A stretch of DNA of 18,067 nucleotides. It comes from DATKDU01 sp035649415. GTDB lineage: Bacteria > Planctomycetota > Planctomycetia > Pirellulales > Pirellulaceae. A program made the translations under genes and the position numbers. The DNA lies in NCBI GenBank assembly GCA_035649415.1, contig DASRJP010000274.1, positions 1 through 18,067 on the forward strand, given 5' to 3'. Below, one piece after another: positions 6,792 to 15,800 of this stretch (the stretch's first letter is position 1; every line of letters starts with the position of its first letter). The notes under the pieces were generated by a model. That model was not told the DNA's origin. It was given only the letters and a program-made list of their open reading frames with translations, and searched no databases.

Positions 6792-6810
6792 CAGTTCGCG
6801 ACTCGAACTG
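6792..6810. other. Hairpin downstream of the TPR-like gene
   Basis: CAGTTCG (6792-6798) and CGAACTG (6804-6810) form a perfect 7-bp stem with a 5-base loop, 33 bases after the stop at 6758. There is no T-run. It is a weak terminator candidate. The gap 6759-7133 otherwise holds only the two-hairpin repeat at 6925-6972 and the promoter-like boxes at 7024-7052. Confidence 0.35.
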
Positions 6811-6924
6811 AGTACTAAGAGCGCCTAAATTAACGCCACTCTAGATGCGAAAACCGCGGGGAAAACAAGGTAAAGTTAGGGGCTCTAAGTTCAAGGTACT
6901 AATGTCCTGATGAGCTGGTCACTC

Positions 6925-6972
6925 GTTCCCTGGCTCCAGCCGGGAACGCACTAATCCGAGGCTCTGCCTCGG
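6925..6972. repeat. Two-hairpin REP-like element, second family
   Basis: GTTCCC and GGCT (6925-6935, with T6931 bulged) pair with AGCC and GGGAAC (6938-6947). Then CCGAGGC (6956-6962) pairs perfectly with GCCTCGG (6966-6972) around TCT. Paired hairpins of this shape are typical of dispersed intergenic repeats. It differs in sequence from the copies at 5260 and 12811, and no second copy is in the window. Confidence 0.6.
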
Positions 6973-7023
6973 CGGAACTGCCGACGACTCCCGTACGGCC
7001 TGAATCGATCGAGCATTCGACAA

Positions 7024-7052
7024 TTGCTCGGCGTCGCGGCCGCGCCAATAAT
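7024..7052 (+). promoter_or_regulatory. Candidate promoter of the patatin-fusion gene
   Basis: TTGCTC (7024-7029) and AATAAT (7047-7052) are separated by 17 bases. The -10 box matches 5 of 6 consensus positions and the -35 box 3 of 6. The predicted leader is about 75 bases. Confidence 0.35.
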
Positions 7053-7133
7053 CCAGTCCAGCAATCGCTGGCCACTCGGGAGCGGTCGATTGCAAACGCG
7101 ATCGATCACGCTGTTTCGCGACCAGTTCATCCC

Positions 7134-8978
7134 ATGAACATCGACCACGACCGGTTGTGCGTTGAAATCCAGCGTCTGGACTGGGGCCGTGAGCTGGCGG
7201 ACGAGGTCATCCACGACATCGCCCGCGCCGCCGACTTGATGGAGTTTGAAACGGGCCAGGTCGTCATCGAGCTCGATACAGAAATCAACCACGTTTACTT
7301 CATCGTCGCCGGTCGGCTCGACGGCGCGCTCTTCGATCAAATCGGCAAGGAGATCCTCCGCGACTCGTTTCGGCGGGGATCGGTGGTGGGACTGTTCACC
7401 GTGCTGCTGCCACATCGATCCTATCTGCACGTCAAGGCGGTGGAGCACACGACCGTCATTCATCTCGGCCTGGACGATTTGCTGCGATTGACCGCTCGCC
7501 ATCCCCAGTTTCAGCTCGCCATGTTTCGCATAGCCGCCAACCTGGTGAGGCAGCTCGTGCTGGTCGATCGCGACCTTGCCAGGCCCTCGGCCGTCGCCGT
7601 CGTTCACCACTCTGATGCCAGCCGGCCGCTGGCGATCGACCTGGCCCGGCGCCTGCGGCAGCTCGGCGAGTCTCCGTCGGTGGCCGGCGACGACGAGCGC
7701 TGGCAGCCGGGGGATGGGATTCCGCACGGGCTGCTCGTGGAAAGCGGCGTCTCGATTGGTCAGGAGCGGGTCAGCGAGCTCCTGAAGCAATGGCGGTCGC
7801 ATGGCCGGCTCTTCATCGATATTCGCGTGGACCGTTCGGCCGACGATCTGCCGCGTCTGCTGAAATACGCCGATGTCGTGCTGTGGTGCGTGCAGCCTCA
7901 GGATGTGGCCGCCGCACTTGACACCTTGAAAGCCCTGGATCCCCTGGTGCCGGGCTTGCGCGGCAAGGTGTGTCTCGTCTGGATGCTGACGACGGGCGCG
8001 CCTGCGCCGCCCTACGTCCGGGAACTGTGTGAATTCGCTGCCCGCGACTTCAAGACTCACTCCGGGGAGTTGATCCGACCGAGACAGGGGAAACTGCTTC
8101 AGCAAGGCCTGGAGCGCGTCGTCCGTTATCTGCGGGGCGTACAGATCGGACTGGCACTGGGAGGGGGCGCTGCGCGGGGCATGGCCCACTTGGGCGTGCT
8201 CAAGTCGCTCGAGGAGCACGGCGTCTTTGTGGATATGCTGGCGGGCACGAGTGCAGGGGCCATGGTCGGGGGCATGTACGCGTCCGGAATCGATCCGGAA
8301 TATGCGATTTCGTGCTTCAAGAACGATCTTTTGCCGCCGTGGCTCTTTCGCAAGCTTCCCGGCGGCGGGTATTGGTACCTGCTCTACAAATATCGCCGCC
8401 GTCAGTTCGAGCCCATGCTGCGGAAATACCTGGACCACCTGCGAATGGAGCAGTTGATCATTCCCTTGACGATGATGTCGGTGGATCTCGTCGACGGCGT
8501 TCCGCTCGTTCGTGACAGCGGCGATGCCACGGCGAATATGCTGGAAAGCATCAATCTGCCCCCTCTTTCGCTGCCGATCGTCGATTCGGAGCAGGCGATC
8601 GTCGATGGGGGCCTGCTCAACAATGTGCCGGCCAACGCCCTCGTCGAGAAAGGATGCAACTTCGTGATCGCCTCGACCGTCACCGCCAACCTGGAAAAGG
8701 ACTTCATGGGCATTCGCAGCAAGAAAGTCCAGGGGGTCGGCAGATTCATTGCGTCGGTCCAGGTAGTCATGCGGCAGAACATGATCCTCAATCACAGCAT
8801 GAATGCCGTGGGGGTCGAGTCGGCGGATGTGGTGATCGCGCCGGACGTCACGTCGTTTGATCTCTCGGAGTTCACGAGGGCTGATGAAATGGCCGTCGTG
8901 GGAGAGGCGGCGACCAAGGCGTCGATCCAGCAGGTCAAGGCAATGCTTTCCAAGCTCGACCCAAGGCTGTTTCCATGA
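7134..8978 (+). CDS. Cyclic-nucleotide-binding-domain / patatin-like phospholipase fusion (NTE type)
   Basis: A 614-residue, three-part protein. Residues about 10-140 resemble a cyclic-nucleotide-binding (CAP-type) beta-roll, with TGQVVIELDTEINHVYFIVAGRLD near its start. Residues about 150-330 are a linker domain with alternating strands and helices, of unclear role. Residues about 336-600 are a patatin lipase domain: oxyanion loop GGGAARG (343-349), nucleophile S373 in GTSAG (371-375), and catalytic D491 in DGG followed by NNVPA. The order matches neuropathy-target-esterase-like proteins, which hydrolyse lysophospholipids or phospholipids. No membrane segment or signal peptide is seen, so it is likely cytoplasmic or peripheral. 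The ATG at 7134 has no clear Shine-Dalgarno, so the start is less certain than the domain call. Both catalytic residues are intact. Confidence 0.9.
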   Translation: MNIDHDRLCVEIQRLDWGRELADEVIHDIARAADLMEFETGQVVIELDTEINHVYFIVAGRLDGALFDQIGKEILRDSFRRGSVVGLFTVLLPHRSYLHVKAVEHTTVIHLGLDDLLRLTARHPQFQLAMFRIAANLVRQLVLVDRDLARPSAVAVVHHSDASRPLAIDLARRLRQLGESPSVAGDDERWQPGDGIPHGLLVESGVSIGQERVSELLKQWRSHGRLFIDIRVDRSADDLPRLLKYADVVLWCVQPQDVAAALDTLKALDPLVPGLRGKVCLVWMLTTGAPAPPYVRELCEFAARDFKTHSGELIRPRQGKLLQQGLERVVRYLRGVQIGLALGGGAARGMAHLGVLKSLEEHGVFVDMLAGTSAGAMVGGMYASGIDPEYAISCFKNDLLPPWLFRKLPGGGYWYLLYKYRRRQFEPMLRKYLDHLRMEQLIIPLTMMSVDLVDGVPLVRDSGDATANMLESINLPPLSLPIVDSEQAIVDGGLLNNVPANALVEKGCNFVIASTVTANLEKDFMGIRSKKVQGVGRFIASVQVVMRQNMILNHSMNAVGVESADVVIAPDVTSFDLSEFTRADEMAVVGEAATKASIQQVKAMLSKLDPRLFP

Positions 8979-8982
8979 CGCA

Positions 8983-9009
8983 GCCGCGTAGCGGCCGTGC
9001 CACCGGCCG
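8983..9009. other. GC-rich hairpins after the patatin-fusion gene
   Basis: GCCGC (8983-8987) pairs with GCGGC (8991-8995). Alternatively CGGCCG (8992-8997) pairs with CGGCCG (9004-9009); the two stems overlap and exclude each other. They start 5 bases after the stop. No T-run follows, so termination is possible but not shown. The remaining spacer to 9247 shows no further clear structure except the ribosome binding site. Confidence 0.3.
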
Positions 9010-9236
9010 ATGCCTCCCGCCCGCCAGCGCTTGTGACCGGCAGGAATGCCTCTCCTACCCCCTTCAGTCTTGCCAGGATTATGCCGCCGGGATGCCGCTG
9101 CGATTATTTGCCAGGATCCAATTGCCAGCCTGGGGGCGAAGTGCGGCCTGATCGAATAGACTGTGAGCGATTGAAAACATCGCCTTCGGCGCTCAAGAAA
9201 AGTCGCCGAATCGATCGACCTGGCAACTTGCAATTC

Positions 9237-9243
9237 AGGAGGT
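9237..9243 (+). promoter_or_regulatory. Near-perfect Shine-Dalgarno of the Gfo/Idh/MocA gene
   Basis: AGGAGGT, a full complement of the 16S rRNA tail, lies four bases before the ATG at 9248. This is a strong but slightly short spacing, and it fixes the start codon. Confidence 0.8.
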
Positions 9244-9247
9244 ATCC

Positions 9248-10549
9248 ATGTCCCGCACACTCGGCCGGCGACGGTTTTTGAAGATATCGGCGGGAGTCAG
9301 TGCGGCGCTGGGGGCGGGGCTTCCGCTCATGTGCAGCTCGCGGGTGTGGGGAGCCAACGAAAGACTGAATATCGGCGCGATTGGCGTAGGAGGGCGCGGA
9401 GCTGGCGACCTGGCGGCCGTCGCTGGAGAAAACATCGTCGCACTGTGCGACGTGGATGCCAGTGCATTGAACGCGGCAGCCGCCAGATTCCCAGCGGCCA
9501 AAAAATACGCCGACTATCGCCAGCTTTTGGAGCAAAAGGACCTGGATGCGGTCGTTGTGGCCACGCCCGACCATCACCACGCTCCGGCCACGATGCGGGC
9601 CCTGCGGCGCGGACTGCACGTGTACTGCGAAAAGCCCCTGACCCATACCGTGGCCGAGGCCCGCGCCATTGCTGAGATGGCGGCCAAGATGAAAGTCGCC
9701 ACGCAGATGGGGACGCAAAATCATGAGCACCCGGGCTATTTGCGGCTGGTGGAGCTGATCCAGTCGGGCGCGATCGGACCGGTTCATCAAGTCCACATCA
9801 TTACCGACCGCCCTGGACGAATCTGGCCGCAGGGGATTTCCAAACCGACCGACAAGCCGCCTGTGCCGGAACATCTTCAGTGGGACTTGTGGCTGGGACC
9901 GGCCAGCGTGCGCGACTATCACCCCGCCTACGTCCCCTTCAAGTGGCGCGGTTGGTGGGATTTCGGCTGCGGGGCCATCGGCGACATGGCCATTCATCTG
10001 ATGGATCCGGCCTTTTGGGCGCTGGAGCTGGGCGGACCCGTGAAGGTGACATCGAAGGGTCCTCCGCCGCATCCAGATTGTGGGCCCATCGCGATGGAGA
10101 CCCGCTTTGAGTTTGCCGCCCGCGGAAAACTGCCGCCGGTGGAAGTCTTCTGGTACGAAGGGGAAGCCAGGCCCCCCGAGGAGATCGCCAAGGAATTGCC
10201 CATGAATGGCTCGCTGTTTATCGGCGCCAAGGGGCGAATCGCCATCCAGCATGACCAGATGCCCAAGCTGCTGCCCGAGAAAGAATTCGCGGACTTCAAG
10301 GGGCCGGAACCTTATCTGCCCAAATCCCCCGGACACCACGAGCAGTGGATAGCCGCCTGCAAGACGGGAAGCAAAACCGGCAGCCATTTTGGCTATGCCG
10401 GCCCATTCACCGAGATCGTGTTGCTGGGAAACGTGGCGTACCGGATCGGCAAAACGGTCGAGTACGATCCCGCTCAAATGAAGATTACGAACGTCTCGGA
10501 CGCGAACGCCCTCCTGAGCAAGGCGTACCGTTCGGGGTGGGAAGTCTAA
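9248..10549 (+). CDS. Tat-exported Gfo/Idh/MocA-family oxidoreductase
   Basis: A 433-residue NAD(P)-type oxidoreductase. Residues 7-12 (RRRFLK) and the following hydrophobic stretch form a Tat signal, with the domain beginning near residue 38. The Rossmann motif is IGAIGVGGRGAG (42-53), with D68 in CDVD at the end of the second strand. CEKP at 127-130 holds the family lysine K129. GDMAIHLMD at 245-253 supplies the conserved D246 and H250 of the C-terminal domain. Members oxidise or rearrange sugars, inositols or glycosidic bonds. Tat-exported versions are numerous in planctomycetes and are often linked to glycan breakdown. No glycan genes are adjacent, so the substrate is unknown. It converges on the copper amine oxidase gene across a 72-base gap. 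Confidence 0.92.
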   Translation: MSRTLGRRRFLKISAGVSAALGAGLPLMCSSRVWGANERLNIGAIGVGGRGAGDLAAVAGENIVALCDVDASALNAAAARFPAAKKYADYRQLLEQKDLDAVVVATPDHHHAPATMRALRRGLHVYCEKPLTHTVAEARAIAEMAAKMKVATQMGTQNHEHPGYLRLVELIQSGAIGPVHQVHIITDRPGRIWPQGISKPTDKPPVPEHLQWDLWLGPASVRDYHPAYVPFKWRGWWDFGCGAIGDMAIHLMDPAFWALELGGPVKVTSKGPPPHPDCGPIAMETRFEFAARGKLPPVEVFWYEGEARPPEEIAKELPMNGSLFIGAKGRIAIQHDQMPKLLPEKEFADFKGPEPYLPKSPGHHEQWIAACKTGSKTGSHFGYAGPFTEIVLLGNVAYRIGKTVEYDPAQMKITNVSDANALLSKAYRSGWEV

Positions 10550-10563
10550 AAGTAACCGTCACG

Positions 10564-10604
10564 CGCGAGGGAAAGCCGCGGCCCTTCTGTCGAGTTCCCT
10601 CGCG
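10564..10604. terminator. Hairpin between convergent genes, possible bidirectional terminator
   Basis: CGCGAGGGAA (10564-10573) and TTCCCTCGCG (10595-10604) form a perfect 10-bp stem with a 21-base loop in the gap between the two convergent genes. A smaller alternative stem CTCGC / GCGAG overlaps the right arm. No T-run is present on either strand, so the terminator role rests on location and stem quality. Confidence 0.5.
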
Positions 10605-10621
10605 GAGCGAGAGGTTCCCTC

Positions 10622-12658
10622 TTACGGCACGTCCAGTGCCGGATTGCGGTCGAAAAAATTGTGCGGCACCAGCCGAAAGCCGGCGCGAGCCGCCGGCATC
10701 ACTGGCCATTCTTCCGCGCGGGCCGCGTGCGACAGGCCCATCGTGTACCACACCACCACATCCTGCCCCACCAGCGGCTGGTTGTCGTCGGCATACTGCG
10801 GCAATCCGTCACCCCCCGAACTTTGGTTCGGATAATCCCCCGCGGCATACAACTCGCGCGGCTGATGCTGCGTCACCCACAGATGATGGCTGGAAAAACC
10901 GGCCCGCTGACGGACGCGCGACTGCGGATGCGCAAAGGGGAGCGCATTGGTCGCCGGGCTCAGCTCGTAGGCGGGAAAATGCCCCAGTGCCGTCCGGCGG
11001 TCGGCATTGAGCACCTTCCAGGTGCGATGCGAAGCGTGATCGAGATCGCGCTGCGCCTCGCGCTCGGTCCGCAGCAGCCGCTGCTCGAGCACGAAGGCGT
11101 TGCGCAGTGGATTGTCCGCCAGAGGCTCGGCGGCGACCAGATCCATCTCGTGCACGCAGTTGGGCGTCTGCTCGATGTCGAAATCGAGGCGGAAGTTGAA
11201 GAAGTGCTGATGGTGGGTGGCAACGATCTGCGGCGCGACGAGCGACCCGTGCTTGTCGGCCCCCGTGGGTCGCAGTCGGCCGTCGGCATCGGGCTCTTGC
11301 TGGCAGACGGCGCACACCTTCTCCTTGACTCCTTTGACCAGCAGCACCCCCGACAACTCGGCCTGCACCTCGATCGTGCCGTCCTGGCCGAAGATCCAGC
11401 GGAGCGCGTAGTCGTAATTGCCGACGGTGAAGAGGCTGTGCAGCACAAGCTGGCGGGCGCGGCGCGTCTCGACCTTTTTGCTGTCGTAATCGGTGTGCGT
11501 CCAGAGGACGCCGCCGTCCTGCTCGTAGATGGCCACCGCATTTTCCACTTCGTACGGCTTGCCCAGGTCGTCGGCCAGGACCACCGGCAATAGCGTGGCG
11601 TTCTCGGGCACCTCGTAGCCGGCCCGCATTGGCGACAGGCATGCCCCCAGGCCGTATTCGCCGACGTCGAACGCGTTGCGCCAGCTCCAGGTTCCAGCGG
11701 GATCTGCATACGGCACGACCATCTCGCTCAGCGACGCCCGATACAGGATGGAGCGCGGCTTATCGCCGCCATCGTCGTACGAGATTGCGTGCAGCACCAG
11801 CCCCTCGCGCGGATGGAACGAATGCCGCAGCGACCATTTCTGCCAGCGGATTTCGTTGCCTTGCAGAGTGAAGTTCGCCCCGTTTGGCTGCTTGATTTCC
11901 AGCGGCTTGAGGGGTTCGCGAAGCTGGCCGATCTGCTTTGCGTCGAAGTAATCGAGCGACTGGGCCGGAATGGGAATGTTCTCGAGATCCAGCACCTCGA
12001 CGACTTCCTCGTCGGTGATGTTGACGAGCGCCACGACCCCTTCGATGACGCGCGGATAGGGATTGTTCGATTTGCCGCGGTAGTAGCACGGCGTGCGGAT
12101 CAGTCGTTTTCCCTTCAGCTCCGGGCGATCGATGTAGCCGGCCGCCCAGGGGTCGAGGACCACGTCGTCGAATTGCTCGTCGGTGAGGCCGCGCTTCCGC
12201 ATCGCCGCTTGCCAGCGCTTGTCCTTGCGGACGATTTCGCCGGCCAGCTCGTATTCCACGACGAGCACCGCCGGCTGCGCGCCGGGGCGCTCGGTGAGCG
12301 AACGGATTTTCTTCCCCTTCAGATCGACGATGGCTTCCACGGTGCGGCCGGAGGGGCGATCGTGCAGGACGACCAGGGCCTCGCGGGGAAACGCAGCGCC
12401 TGGCTTGTGAGCGTACACGACGCTCTTGTCCGGCTCGCTGAGGGCGATCGTCGCAAAGTTGGCGCTCTTGCTGATTTTCGGCTCACCCCGCACGATCTTG
12501 ACGACGCTGTCAATCTCGGCGGCGGAAAGCGGGTCGAGCGGATGCGGCGCCGCTGCGCTGGCTTCTGCCGCGGCCGAGACAACGATCGCGCAGGCCAGAG
12601 TCCCCGTTGCCAGTTCCGCAAACACGATTCGTGAAAACCAATGAATAGTTTGACGCAT
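10622..12658 (-). CDS. Secreted copper amine oxidase (primary-amine oxidase, topaquinone type)
   Basis: A 678-residue enzyme matching the copper amine oxidase family in motif order and length. Y415 in TVGNYDY (411-417) is the tyrosine that self-processes to topaquinone. D331 in AFDVGEYGLG is the catalytic base, with alanine at the gate position two residues earlier (A329), as in the Hansenula polymorpha enzyme. H483 and H485 in HHQHFFNFRLDFD and H666 in PHNFFDRNPALDVP are the copper ligands. The family converts primary amines, O2 and water to aldehyde, ammonia and H2O2. The first ~37 residues form a signal peptide ending near ASAAA|PHP, so the enzyme is periplasmic or secreted. The start at 12658 has only a weak ribosome binding site. 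All key residues are present. The exact amine cannot be read from sequence. Confidence 0.95.
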   Translation of the reverse strand: MRQTIHWFSRIVFAELATGTLACAIVVSAAAEASAAAPHPLDPLSAAEIDSVVKIVRGEPKISKSANFATIALSEPDKSVVYAHKPGAAFPREALVVLHDRPSGRTVEAIVDLKGKKIRSLTERPGAQPAVLVVEYELAGEIVRKDKRWQAAMRKRGLTDEQFDDVVLDPWAAGYIDRPELKGKRLIRTPCYYRGKSNNPYPRVIEGVVALVNITDEEVVEVLDLENIPIPAQSLDYFDAKQIGQLREPLKPLEIKQPNGANFTLQGNEIRWQKWSLRHSFHPREGLVLHAISYDDGGDKPRSILYRASLSEMVVPYADPAGTWSWRNAFDVGEYGLGACLSPMRAGYEVPENATLLPVVLADDLGKPYEVENAVAIYEQDGGVLWTHTDYDSKKVETRRARQLVLHSLFTVGNYDYALRWIFGQDGTIEVQAELSGVLLVKGVKEKVCAVCQQEPDADGRLRPTGADKHGSLVAPQIVATHHQHFFNFRLDFDIEQTPNCVHEMDLVAAEPLADNPLRNAFVLEQRLLRTEREAQRDLDHASHRTWKVLNADRRTALGHFPAYELSPATNALPFAHPQSRVRQRAGFSSHHLWVTQHQPRELYAAGDYPNQSSGGDGLPQYADDNQPLVGQDVVVWYTMGLSHAARAEEWPVMPAARAGFRLVPHNFFDRNPALDVP

Positions 12659-12810
12659 AGATTGACCCGTTGGAAAAAGGGAGGCCAGATACCGGGAGAT
12701 GGCGTGGATTAGACGCCGACTAGATCGGTTCTAGAAGAGGGGCTCGGCGGGTGCCGACGGCTGCCGCGGCGACGACGAGTGGGAAAGAGGCAGGAGCCCA
12801 CACCTCGCCT

Positions 12811-12856
12811 CAGCTCTTACCCGGCCTTCGGCCACCCTCTCCCAGAGGGAGAGGGA
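12811..12856 (-). repeat. Dispersed two-hairpin repeat, copy B
   Basis: CCCTCTCCC (12835-12843) and GGGAGAGGG (12847-12855) form a 9-bp stem. GGCC (12823-12826) and GGCC (12830-12833) form the second stem around TTC. Read on the minus strand, it ends in GGGTAAGAGCTG, nearly the same as the end of copy A at 5260-5308. The second stem has different bases from copy A but still pairs. It lies downstream of the giant DUF11 gene and upstream of the copper amine oxidase. The rest of 12659-12890 shows only a small CTAGA / TCTAG dyad at 12720-12734. Confidence 0.7.
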
Positions 12857-12890
12857 TTTTAGGATCACGCCTGGGCGACCCAACTCGCGC

Positions 12891-15800
12891 CTAATTCCGC
12901 CGATCCCCCGTCGTCGCATTGCTGCTGAAACCGATGCGGGTGTCGGCCAGGGCGAAGTCGAGGTACCAGTCGCGGTTCAGACCGCCGGTGAGCTCGTCCA
13001 CGACGCCGTCGTCCAGCACCGTGCTGGAGTTCAACTCCGCACTCAGGCCAGCGATGCGGGCGTTGAAACCGATGGCCGCCCCCCACTCCGCCAGAATGGC
13101 CAACAGCGCCGCGGCATCGTCGTCGTGCGTGGTAGTGCCGCCGATCAGGATATCGTCGCCATCCTGACCGAACAGTCGGTCGCGCCCCGCGCCGCCGATC
13201 AATAGGTCGCGGCCAATGCCGCCGTAGAGGAAGTCATTTCCCGCACCGCCAAGCAGCACGTCGTTTCCGGCGTCTCCCTTGAGGACGTCGTTTCCTCCTT
13301 CGCCGTAGAGAAAATCGCGGCCGCTGCCCCCCACGAGAACGTCGTCGCCGCTGCCGCCGCGGAGCGTGTCGTTTCCCAGGCCCCCTTGCAGCACATCAAT
13401 TCCTTCTTCGCCGAACAGCTCGTCGGGCCCCTTGCCGCCGATCAGCTTGTCGTTGCCTTCGTTGCCGTGCAACTCGGCCGGCTTGGCGATGCGCGGATCG
13501 ACGAAGATCAGATCGTGGCCGCCCAGCCCCAGCGCTAGGATCCGAGCAAACGCGTTTCTGGAGAAGATGCCCAGCAGTTGGCCAGTGTTCTTCACGCGCA
13601 CCTGGAGCAGGTTGCTGGGGCGCGGCTCGATAATCAAGACGTCGTTGGCATTCGTCCCCACGACGAGCAATACCTTCTGGCCAGGGTTTTCCGGATCGTC
13701 CGCCAGGCCGGCGCCTCCCAGGGTTCCGACGACTGTGAATTGGGTGACGGAATTGTTGTCCAGGTTCGGGTCGTCGGCGTCGCTGGCGGTCGTCGCCGTG
13801 TTGCTGATGATGGACGGGTTGGGAAGGCCGGCATCGACGGCCACGACGAACGTCAATGTGGCGCTGCCGCCGGCGGGAATCGTGCCGAAAACAGCGTTGA
13901 TATCATTGGTCGCGGGGCTGAAACTCGCACTGCCCTGAGTGATGCTGAGAAACCCGGCGAAGGTCGTATTTGCCGGGACCAAATCAAACGCCGTCACGTT
14001 CTGGGCGTCGTTGGGTCCGTTGTTGGTGACGGTCAGGGTGTAAGTGATATTGTCTCCCGCCTGGACCGGATCGGCGGAGTCGCTCTTGGTGATGACCAGA
14101 TCCGCCAGCGGGACCAGCGTCGTTTCCGTGGCGCTGTTGTTGGCCAGGTTGGGGTCGGTCGTTGTAGTGGTGACGCTGGCGGTGTTACTGATCAGCGTGC
14201 CGCCGGTGCCGTCATCCACGTTGACCACGAGCGAAAAAGTGGCGGAAGCGCCGGCGGCCAGCGTGGCAGCGGTGGCATCGACGGAACCAGTGCCGCCCAC
14301 GGGCGGCGTGGTGAGCGTGAAGGCGGGGCCGGACGTCTGCATGAAGGAGACGAACGACGTGCCCGCGGGCAACAAGTCCTCGACCGTCACACTAGTCGCG
14401 TCGCTGGGGCCGTTATTCGTCACAGTCACGGTATAGGTAAGATCCTCCCCCGCGTTGACCGGGTCGGGCGTGTCGGTCTTGGTAATGACCAGGTCTGCCT
14501 GGGCTTGGACGGTGGCCGTCGTAGTGCTGGAGTTGTTGCCCGGATCAACGTCGGTCGTAATGCTAGTGACCGTTGCAGTGTTGGCGAACTCGCTGCCGTC
14601 GGCAATGTTGGCATTCACGTTAACCACGAGCACAAAGGTGGCCGTGGCGCCCGCGGCCAGCGTGGCAGCGGTGGCATCGACGGAACCAGTGCCGCCCACG
14701 GGAGGCGTCGTCAGCGTGAAGGCAGGGCCGCCCGTCTGCGCAAAGGAGACGAATGTGGAACCTGCGGGGACCAAATCAACAAGCGTCACGGTATTCGAGT
14801 CGCTGGGGCCGGTGTTGCTGACCGTCAGGGTGTAAGTCACGTTGGTCCCCGCCACGACCGGGTCGGGTGAGCCGGTCTTATCGACCTCGAGGTCGGCCTG
14901 CGTGTTCACTGTCGTGTTTTCAGTGTCGACGTTATTTGCGGGGTTCAAGTCGGTGCTGCTGGACGCGACGTTGACTGAGTTAGTGATCGTTACACCGCCG
15001 GGCACGCTGGCAATCACGTTGACCACAAAAGTAAACGTGGCGATCGCACCGGGAGCCAGGCTCGACGCGTCGGCCTCAATCTGCCCAGTGCCACCTAAAG
15101 CAGGCGTCGTCAGCGTGAAGGCCGGCCCAGAAGTTTGCGTTGCAGAAAAAAACGTTGTGCCAGGCGGCGTGGCGTCGAAGACTTGAACGTTTTGGGCGGC
15201 GACGGTGCCTGTGTTTTGAACGGTGACGGTGTAAGTCAAATTGTTGCCGGCAATCACCGGGTCGGGGCTGTCGGTTTTGGTGACGGATAGATCGACGGTG
15301 CCCACGGTGGTCGTTTCCGTGTCGCTATTGTTGGCCGGATTGGGGTCGAGCGTCGTCGTGGTGACGTTTGTCGCGTTGGTGTAAATCGTGCCGTTCAGTG
15401 TGGCAGCATCCACCTGGACCCGCATCAAAAACGTGGCCGTAGCGCCAGCTGCCAAAGAGGTGAAGTTGGCCAGGAAGCTGACGCCGGTGAACGAAGTGCT
15501 CGTAGCGGCTGGCCCGGCTGTCTGGATGAAAAAGATGGGGGTTGTGCCAACGGGAAAGACATCGGTGAGCACGACATTCTGCGCATCGCTCGGACCGGCG
15601 TTGGTCAGTGTGATCGTGTACTCCACGTTATTCCCCGCCTGGACCGGATCGGGCGTGTCGCTCTTAGTCACGGATAGATCGGCGCGGGGCAACAAAACAA
15701 GCGTGGTCTCTACGTCCGCATTGTTGGCCAGATTCGGATCGGTCGTCGCCGTCGTGACCGTCACTGAATTCGTGACCGTGGTGTTGTCGGGCGTGGAGGC

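Noticed and set aside
9171..9199. TTGAAA as a -35 box for the Gfo/Idh/MocA gene
   Set aside because: The hexamer 17 bases downstream (CAAGAA) is too far from a -10 consensus.
6951..9260. A 769-codon open frame on the minus strand
   Set aside because: It is antisense to the patatin fusion, which has clear catalytic motifs. The antisense product is compositionally odd (very rich in His, Arg and Gln) and has no recognisable domain.
9104..10477. A 457-codon open frame on the minus strand
   Set aside because: It is antisense to the Gfo/Idh/MocA gene, a typical long shadow frame in GC-rich DNA.
10661..11593. A 310-codon open frame on the plus strand
   Set aside because: It is antisense to the copper amine oxidase, whose cofactor and copper residues are all intact.
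12731..12919. A 62-codon minus-strand open frame
   Set aside because: Its translation simply reads through the dispersed two-hairpin repeat (copy B) and is not a gene.
13578..14870. A 430-codon open frame on the plus strand
   Set aside because: It is antisense to DUF11 repeats 7-9 and the following linker, with Gly/Arg-rich low-complexity translation and no start signal.
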